Positions 1-5,429 of a DNA stretch of 5,429 nucleotides are shown here, piece by piece. Each line of letters starts with the position of its first letter. Position 1 is the first letter of the stretch. Source of the DNA: Myxococcales bacterium (GTDB lineage Bacteria > Myxococcota > Polyangia > Fen-1088); contig PMBY01000512.1 of the NCBI GenBank assembly GCA_003153875.1, forward strand, positions 1 through 5,429, read 5' to 3'. Position numbers and translations under genes: made by a program. A model generated the notes under the pieces. It was not told where the DNA came from. It ran no database searches and worked only from the letters and a program-made list of their open reading frames with translations.

Positions 1-2607
1 GGCAAGCTGGCCGAGCTACGCGAGCGGCAGCTGGAGAAGGCGACGGATCCCGAGTTTCGCCTCGGGCTGCAGCGCGAACTGGCGTCTCTGTACCGCGACC
101 GGCTGGGTGATCGCGAGCAGGCCGCGGTGTATTTGCACGCCATCCTGCAAGCCCGGCCCAGCGACCCGGATGCGCTGCGCGACTATGCCGAGCATTTTCG
201 CCAGCGTGGTGCCTGGCGCGAGCTGGCCGACGTTCTGGAATTCGCTCTCAATCACGCCCGGTCGACGGGCGCCGAGGCTTTCGAGCTGCTTCCTCGCCTG
301 GAAGAGGTGGCGGTCATCGCTGAGACCAAACTGGGCGATGTCGATCGCGCGCTGACGGTGTGGCGGCGCATGTTCGAGCTGGACCCCAGCTACCAGCGGG
401 CGCGAGAGGCCTGCAAGCGCATCCTGCAGAAGGCCGGTCGTTGGGAAGAGATGGCGACCCTGCTCAGCGAGGATGCGGCAGCAGCCAGCGAGCCCGACGC
501 GCGGGCCGAGATTCTGCGTCGTTTGGCCCGTCTGTATCTTGACAAGCTCAACGCGCCCGATCGCGCGGCGGCGGTCTACCGTGATGTCCTTGCCCTCGAT
601 CCGAAGGACGTGGTTGCGCTTCGTGCCGTCGTGGAGGCGTACGAACGGGCCGAGCAGTGGGCCGAGCTTGCCACCCTTTTGCGCAACCAGGTCGAGCTGA
701 CCAGCGTCGATGCTGAGAAGGTCAACCTTCTGCGTCGCTTGTTGAGCCTATACGAGGAACGGTTGGCCGATCTGTCGTCCGCCTCATGGGCTGCGGCGCA
801 GATTCTCAAGCTCTTGCCCGGCGACCGGGACGCCTTGGTGCGCCTAGAGAGCATCTTTGAACGGTCGAATGACAAGCCTCGGCTGGTCAAGATGCTCGAG
901 TACCACCTCCGCTACTCCACCAACGCGGAGGAAAAACTGGGACTGGTCCGGCGCGTCGCTGAAATCTTGCAGAACCAGGTCGACGACTTCGACCGGGCCA
1001 TCCCCTACTGGGACAATGTACTGAAGCACGTTCCTGGGGACCAGCAGGCCCTGCAGGCGCTGCTCGCGGGCTACGAAAAGGCAGGACGACCCGAGGATCT
1101 GGCACGCACGCTGGACCTGCAGATCACCGCTCTGGCCACCGATCCGTCGGCGCAGGCGGAGATTCTGCGGCGACTGGCCCGCCTGGCCGGGGATGCCCTC
1201 AAGCAGACCCCGCGCGCTCAGCAAGCCTGGCAGGATCTGCTCAAGATTGTGCCCGGTGATCGAGAGGGCCTGGAAGCGCTCTCAGCCATCGCCTCCGCGC
1301 AGTCCGACTGGACCACACTGGTAGACTTGCTGGCGCGCCGGATCGCGCTGTCGACCAATCCGGCCGAGGCCGTTCCCATGGCGCTGGAGCGCGCCCGCCT
1401 GCTGGTCGAGAAGCTGGATGATTCGGCCGAGGCCATCCGCGCGCTGGAACACACCATCAGTGATCTCGATCCCGCCAGCGTGGAGGCGCACCAGGCCTTG
1501 CGCCAGGTGGCCGAGGCTCGCAACGATTGGCCCCGGGTGGCGAGCGTGGCGGAACGGCAGCTCAGCTTCGCCACCGATCCCAAGGAACGCGTGGTGCGGG
1601 CGCTGGAAATCGGATACCTGTACCGAGATCGCCTGCGGGACGCCAAGCAGGCCATCGGCGCTTTCGCACGGGTGATCGAGATCGAGCCCGAGCAATCCGA
1701 GGCGCTGACCGCCCTGGCGCCGCTCTACGCCGAGGCCAATGACGGCGAGGCGTTCATCGCCACCGCTGAAAAACTCTTGCATCACACCGAAGACGCCACG
1801 CAACGGCGCCGCTTGCACTTCGAGATGGCCGGCGCGGCCGAGACCATGCTCAAGGAACCGCGCCGGGCCTTCGATCTTCTCCGGCGTGCCTACGTCGAGA
1901 ACCCGGACGAAGAAGCGCTGGCGCGCTTGGAAGCGACCGCTGAGGCTCACGGGCTGTGGGAGGACCTCATCAAGGTCTACGCGGGCGAAGGAGCACGCTC
2001 GGCCGATCCGCTCGCGCAGGTGCAACTGGCCATCAAGGTGGCCGGGTTGTGCGAGAGCCGGCTGCAGCAGCCGGCGCGCGCCTTCACCGTTTTGCGCGAG
2101 GCTCTGGCCCACGATCCGGCGGGCACCGCTTTGTTGCCCGAACTGGAAAGGCTGGCTCGCACGTCCAAAGATTGGCAAGGGCTGCTCGATGTCTACGCGC
2201 AAGTGGCGCGCGGCCGAACCCAACCAGAGGAGCGTTTTGCCCTGCTCTGCCTGCGCGCCAGCGTGCGCGAAACCGAAATGGGCGATCCCTCGGGAGCGTT
2301 TGACGAGCTACTGAGAGCCTCCGCACTCTCTCCGGGCAACGAGGTTACCCGACTCGAAATCTTGCGCCTGGCCGAGGCCACCGGGCGCTGGGAGGATGCG
2401 CTGTCGGTCGAGGGGCAAGCCTTCGCTCGCGCCACCACCACGGCAGAGAAGGTCAACGTGGCACGGCGGGCGGCGGCCTTGGTCGAGGACAAGGTCAAGG
2501 ATCGGGTGCGCGCCTTCCGCGCCTACCTGAATGCGTTCCGGCTGGCGCCCGAGGACGGGGAGATTGCGGGCAACCTGTGGCGCCTGGGTGCGCTCATCGG
2601 CCGGTAT
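1..2607 (+). repeat. First TPR-like array, about twelve 72-residue (216-bp) units
   Basis: Residues 1-869 hold about twelve units. Each begins with a short loop such as ATDP, ASEP, STNP or SADP, followed by a helix pair of the form L-x-x-x-L-A-x-L-Y-x-x-x-L-x-D-x-x-x-A, then a loop DP or PGD, then a second pair ending in G-x-W-x-x-L-x-x-x-L. The loop prolines are at 53, 129, 201, 273, 345, 418, 491, 563, 635, 706, 778 and 850, giving spacings of 76, 72, 72, 72, 73, 73, 72, 72, 71, 72 and 72. Turn tryptophans occur at 72, 148, 220, 437, 510, 653, 725 and 797 in the same register. Each unit is two helical hairpins, so the array should form a long right-handed superhelix. The first hairpin departs from the classic 34-residue consensus more than the second, so single-motif searches may score it weakly. 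The window begins in the second half of an earlier unit, so the array extends upstream. Confidence 0.85.
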
Positions 2608-5429
2608 CAAGACTCGGGAGCTGAGCCGGCATCCGCCGCCGCGTACGCGCAGCAGGCCCCATTGGAGATCGAGGTTGCCGAGGTCGACCTGCTCACGCCA
2701 GCGCCGGTGGCAACCGGCGGAGCGGCCGCCCCGCTGCTGGAATTCGATGAGGTGACGGGTGAAATCGAAATTGGCGACGTGGACATCGTTGACCCGGCGG
2801 AGTTGCCTGAGCCGGCCGGGGCAGCCAACGCGCCGGTCACGGTCGCCTTCGAAACCCCGTGGCACGAATGGGTGCAAGCCTATGAACTGCTGCCCGCTGA
2901 TCTGATCACGCGCCATCACTACCTGAAGAAGCAAGCCGAGATTTGGGAGCGCGGCGCCCACAACAACGACCTGGCCTTGGACACGCTGGAGCGGGCTTTC
3001 GTCCTCAAGACCAGCGACGATTCCGTGCGTGCCGAGATGGAGCGTCTGGCGCGCGAGGGAGAACGCTGGGATCACGTATGCGAGATCTACCTGCGCGCGG
3101 CCGAGCGAGAGGGCCGTGCCGAGGCGGTAACGCTCAACCTGCGGGTCGGGCAGATCCGCGAAGAGCTGGGCCAGATCGCTTTGGCTGAGGAGCGCTACCG
3201 CAAGGTGGTGGTGCTGGAGACCGACAACCCCATCGCGGTCGAGCGGCTTGAACAGATGTTCCGAAGCCAGGAACGCTGGGCTGACCTGGCGCAAATTCTG
3301 GAACGCCGGATCACCGTGCCGGGCGGACGCTTGGACGGCGCGGAAGCGCGCAGCCGCGCCTTCGAACTGGCCGAGCTTTATGAAAAGCGGCTGGAACGTC
3401 CCTACGAAGCGGTGGACACCTTCGAGCGCTACGTGGCGAGCACCGAAGAAGAGGAGCGCGGACTGGCTGCCGGCGACCCGCGCGCCCCCGCGCTGGCCTT
3501 GGAAGCGCGGGCCGGCTACGCCGCGCTGGCGCGGCTCTATGGTCGAGTGGGCATGGCGCAAAAGGCGGCGGCAGCGCTGCAGCGTGAGCTGGAGTTGACG
3601 GGTGAGGGGGAAGACTCGCGTGAGGCGCGCTGGCGACTGGCTGAGATCTACGAACGCGAGCTGTCGCTGCCCGTCCGCGCGGTCGAGATCTACGAGGACA
3701 TCCTCAAACGAGCACCACACGACGCCGAGGCCCTCGCGGCGCTCGACCGTCTGCAACAGGCCATGGGTCGCTTCGAAGCGCTGGCCGAGGTGCTGCGTCG
3801 GCGAGCCGATATCAGCGACGGCACGGACAAGAACGAGCTGGTGTGGCGGCGCGCGCGCATCCTGGAAGAAAAGTTGGGCAATCCCGAGGCTGCGGCGGCC
3901 TGCCTGCGCAGCCTAGGTGCCGACGCCCTCTCCGATGAACGGACCGCGGCCGCGCTCTTGCGCAACCTGCGCAGCGCGGGCCTGGCCCACGAGGCTCTGC
4001 GTATCCTCGAGCAGCGCATCGAGGTCCTGACCAAGGCTGGCAACGATCCCAAGTTGATTGCGGCGCTAAACCTCGAGATGGCCCAGCTCAAGTCCGACGA
4101 CCTGTCGGACCCCAAGGGAGCCCAGCAAGCCATCGAAGCAGCCTTCGCGCTGCAGCCGGAAGATCCGGAGGTTCTGGGCGCGCTGGCGCGCTTCCACCTC
4201 AAGCACAACGACTTCCAGGCCTATGCGGACGTGCTCTTGCGCCGGGCCGATGCCCTGGCGGGCCAGCCCGAGCAGGCTGCGGCGTTGCTGGAGGCGGGCG
4301 CCGTGTTCCGCGATCAACTCGGCCAGCCGGCCGAGGCGCGCGCCTGCTTCGAGAAGGCAGTCAATCTCCATCCTTCCAATCCCGACGTGCTGGCGGCGCT
4401 GGCAGCCACCCTGACTGGCGAGGGCCGCATCGACGAGGCCAAGGCCCTGTACGAGCGCCAGCTCAGTTTGTGCGACTCGCCCTCGGCCAAGGCCGCGGTG
4501 CTGACCAATCTGGCGCGCGCGTTATGTGAAAAACCCGACGGCCTCATCGAGGCCGAACGCCGGCTCGACGAAGCGCTGGACCTGGATCCCAACCACCTGC
4601 CGGCCGTGGTCACCATGGCCGACATCCTGTATCGCGAAGAACAGTGGGATCGGGCCGAGCGCAGATTGAACGAGGCGCTCCGGCGCATGCGAGGCCAGCC
4701 TGAGCAGACGGCCAAGCTCTATCACCGGCTGGGTGAGGTGTACGAGAAGCTGGGACGCCTTGACGAAGGCTACCGACAACTGGTGGAGGCCGACAAGGCT
4801 CTGCCGGGACAACTCATGCTGCGCATTGCCCTGGGCGAAAACCGCTTCCTGGCGCGACGCTGGCGGGACGCGGCCACTCATCTTGAGGGGATCGCGGATC
4901 ACGTGGCAGCGCCCAACTATCCCGAGGAAGTGGCGCTGGCGCTGGCCCACGGCGCGATGGCGGAGCTGCGCCAGAAACGCCCCGAGCGCGCGGCGGCCCT
5001 GCACGAGGCAGCGTTGCGCCTGTCGCCCAGCCATCCGCAGACCCTGCGTGCATTGGCAGACCTGGCCATTGAACGCGGAGACAAGCTGGAAGCAGCCCGG
5101 TCGCTACGCCTGGTGGCCGAGTCGTGTGGCGATCCGGCGGAGCAATGCCGCCTGTACGAACAGATCGGCGATCTGCACCTGGCCCTGGGGAACATGGCGG
5201 CCGCCCGCGACGCCTATGAAGAAGCGGCGGCCCGGATTGAGGCCGACACCCTGGAGCAAGTGCCTCTGCTCGAGAAGACGCTGGCCGCACAACGGGCCGA
5301 GGGCTCCCCGCGCACTGCCATCGAAACCGCGCGCCGGATCGCAGACATCGTGGTCGAACCCAAGGAACGGGCTGTACGCCGATGCGAGATCGCCGGGTTC
5401 GAGATGGAGCAAGGCAACTTCGACCGGGC
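1..5429 (+). CDS. Giant tetratricopeptide-repeat (TPR) protein, internal fragment, both ends missing
   Basis: Frame +1 is open across the entire window (1,809 complete codons plus two bases), with no stop and no frame change. The repeat register continues from end to end, which argues against frameshifts. The translation is helical, rich in Ala, Leu, Glu and Arg, and built of paired hairpins of the TPR type: small and hydrophobic residues at helix-packing positions, an aromatic or Gly-x-Trp turn, and a Pro after the second helix. Order: array residues 1-869, acidic linker 870-952, second array 953-1809. I see no membrane segment, catalytic motif or other domain. TPR arrays normally bind other proteins, so a scaffold or assembly role is the likely class of function, but the partner and pathway are unknown. 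The N-terminus is not visible, so secretion or lipoprotein status cannot be judged. At over 1,809 residues it is far longer than common TPR proteins. A Myxococcota-like origin is inferred from style and GC content only. Coding status is near certain, the TPR family assignment strong and specific function not assignable. Confidence 0.9.
2608..2856 (+). other. Acidic Ala/Pro-rich linker splitting the TPR arrays, no Lys or Arg
   Basis: Residues 870-952 do not fit the repeat. They are rich in Ala, Pro, Val, Glu and Asp, and I count 17 acidic residues and no Lys or Arg from 869 to 953; the nearest basic residues are Arg868 and Arg971. Register arithmetic supports an insertion: Pro850 to the equivalent position near Thr1004 is 154 residues, or one 72-residue period plus 82. 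Two short stretches alternate acidic and hydrophobic residues, LEIEVAEVDLL at 888-898 and EIEIGDVDIVD at 921-931, separated by a small-residue spacer with Gly-Gly and Ala-Ala-Ala. The composition suggests a disordered, flexible hinge between two superhelical arms, possibly with short binding motifs that form a strand on a partner. It is in frame and codon use looks like its surroundings. The linker itself is directly seen; its role is inference. Confidence 0.8.
3436..3504 (+). other. Short acidic insertion within the second TPR array
   Basis: Residues about 1146-1168 carry a Thr-Glu-Glu-Glu-Glu-Arg run followed by a Gly-Asp-Pro-Arg-Ala-Pro segment. At this place a normal unit would have only the short loop between its two hairpins. 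Pro1077 to Pro1239 spans 162 residues, against 144 for two regular units. About three of the extra residues sit in the preceding loop near 1105-1115, and the remaining fifteen or so fall here. It is probably a surface loop or extended helix end between adjacent hairpins. The boundaries are approximate and no function is evident. Confidence 0.5.
4711..4812 (+). repeat. Canonical 34-residue TPR motif
   Basis: Residues 1571-1604 match the TPR consensus at its expected length: Tyr at position 4, Leu-Gly at 7-8, Tyr at 11, Leu at 24, Ala at 27 and Pro at 32. Position 20, usually Ala, is Gly. This is the clearest single motif in the window and anchors the family call for the whole array. Confidence 0.85.
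5146..5247 (+). repeat. Canonical 34-residue TPR motif
   Basis: Residues 1716-1749 fit the TPR consensus: Tyr1719 at position 4, Ile-Gly at 7-8, His at 11, Ala1735 at 20, Tyr1739 at 24 and Ala1742 at 27. The usual Pro at 32 is replaced by Glu. It begins two 72-residue periods, plus one residue, after the motif starting at residue 1571, in keeping with the array register. Confidence 0.8.

Larger units (their letters stand above)
2857..5429 (+). repeat. Second TPR array, about eleven units on the same 72-residue period, continuing past the window
   Basis: Residues 953-1809 resume the pattern after the linker. Period markers fall near residue 1004, Pro1077, Pro1239, about 1312, Pro1386, Pro1458, Pro1530, Pro1602, Pro1676 and about 1749. 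The 1077-1239 step is two periods plus 18 residues because of an insertion; the later steps are 72 to 74. Turn tryptophans recur at 1023, 1093, 1549 and 1621. This array is less uniform than the first: from about residue 1425 on, hairpins resemble the canonical 34-residue TPR with Gly at position 8, Ala at 20 and 27 and Pro at 32. The protein is still in mid-array at the last base, so more repeats or another domain follow downstream. Repeat identity is strong; the exact unit count is approximate because the stretch 1104-1240 and the unit near 1312 are irregular. Confidence 0.85.

Noticed and set aside
1282..2223. A 313-codon open frame on the minus strand
   Set aside because: Same codon-opposite phase, ended by a sense TCA at 1282-1284. 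The antisense frames ending at 16, 844, 4066, 4522 and 5104 likewise end at sense CTA or TTA codons, so all are by-products of codon bias.
1739..2314. A 191-codon open frame on the plus strand in a different frame
   Set aside because: Rich in Arg, Pro, Ser and Ala as expected from a shifted reading of GC-rich DNA. It lies wholly within the repeat-coding frame, with no sign of independent selection.
2608..2856. Linker as a gene boundary between two separate TPR proteins
   Set aside because: The frame stays open through it with no stop, no ribosome binding site followed by a start codon, and consistent codon use, so it is read as an intraprotein linker.
2308..3756. A 482-codon open frame on the minus strand
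   Set aside because: It is codon-opposite to the real frame +1. In that frame antisense stops arise only from sense CTA, TTA or TCA codons, which are rare in this gene. It ends exactly at a sense CTA (2308-2310), and its translation shows no recognisable domain, whereas frame +1 shows a continuous repeat.
4092..4110. Perfect 7-bp inverted repeat with a 5-base loop (GTCCGAC / GTCGGAC)
   Set aside because: It is inside the coding frame, encodes an ordinary loop (SDDLSD), lacks a following T-run and is short enough to arise by chance in GC-rich DNA. Not a terminator.
1..5429. DNA-level tandem repeat, CRISPR or satellite explanation for the 216-bp periodicity
   Set aside because: The periodicity is clear in the protein, but the nucleotide units have diverged and share only short identical runs. 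This is an old protein-repeat array, not a recent DNA satellite, and there are no identical spaced repeats as in CRISPR.
1..5429. Sel1-like, PPR or HEAT/ARM repeats instead of TPR
   Set aside because: Sel1 repeats would show regular Gly-rich A-x-x-x-x-G patterns, PPRs are mostly eukaryotic with a different 35-residue consensus, and HEAT/ARM units have other lengths and Pro/Asp/Arg positions. The clear 34-residue motifs at residues 1571-1604 and 1716-1749 fit TPR.

Overview
The whole 5,429-base window lies inside one gene. Frame +1 of the plus strand is open from base 1 to the last complete codon (5425-5427): 1,809 codons with no stop, start codon or gene end in view. An ORF finder that requires a start or a stop would miss it and report only shorter antisense and out-of-frame shadows. 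The product is an internal fragment of a giant, soluble-looking, almost entirely alpha-helical tetratricopeptide-repeat (TPR) protein. Residue numbers below count from base 1, so residue n ends at base 3n.

Layout: residues 1-869 (bases 1-2607) are a very regular array with a 72-residue (about 216-bp) period, each period being two helical hairpins. The proline that closes the first hairpin falls at residues 53, 129, 201, 273, 345, 418, 491, 563, 635, 706, 778 and 850. Residues 870-952 (bases 2608-2856) are a non-repeat linker rich in Ala, Pro, Glu and Asp, with no Lys or Arg. Residues 953-1809 (bases 2857-5429) are a second array on the same 72-residue period, interrupted by one short acidic insertion near residues 1146-1168. 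It drifts toward textbook 34-residue TPRs in its last third and runs off the window. There are no intergenic regions, RNA genes, mobile elements, CRISPR arrays, promoters or terminators that I can support.

Organism: the DNA is GC-rich (roughly mid-60s percent by eye, not computed), with strong G/C preference at third codon positions. Very long TPR proteins of this Ala/Leu/Glu/Arg-rich style are, to my knowledge, typical of Myxococcota and related deltaproteobacterial lineages, including uncultivated ones. That assignment is an inference and other high-GC bacteria remain possible.

Function: TPR superhelices usually act as protein-binding scaffolds. No catalytic domain, signal peptide or membrane segment is visible here, and both termini are outside the window, so partner, pathway and location cannot be stated. 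The points most worth following are the size and strict register of the array, the basic-residue-free acidic linker splitting it in two, and traces of older multi-unit duplications.
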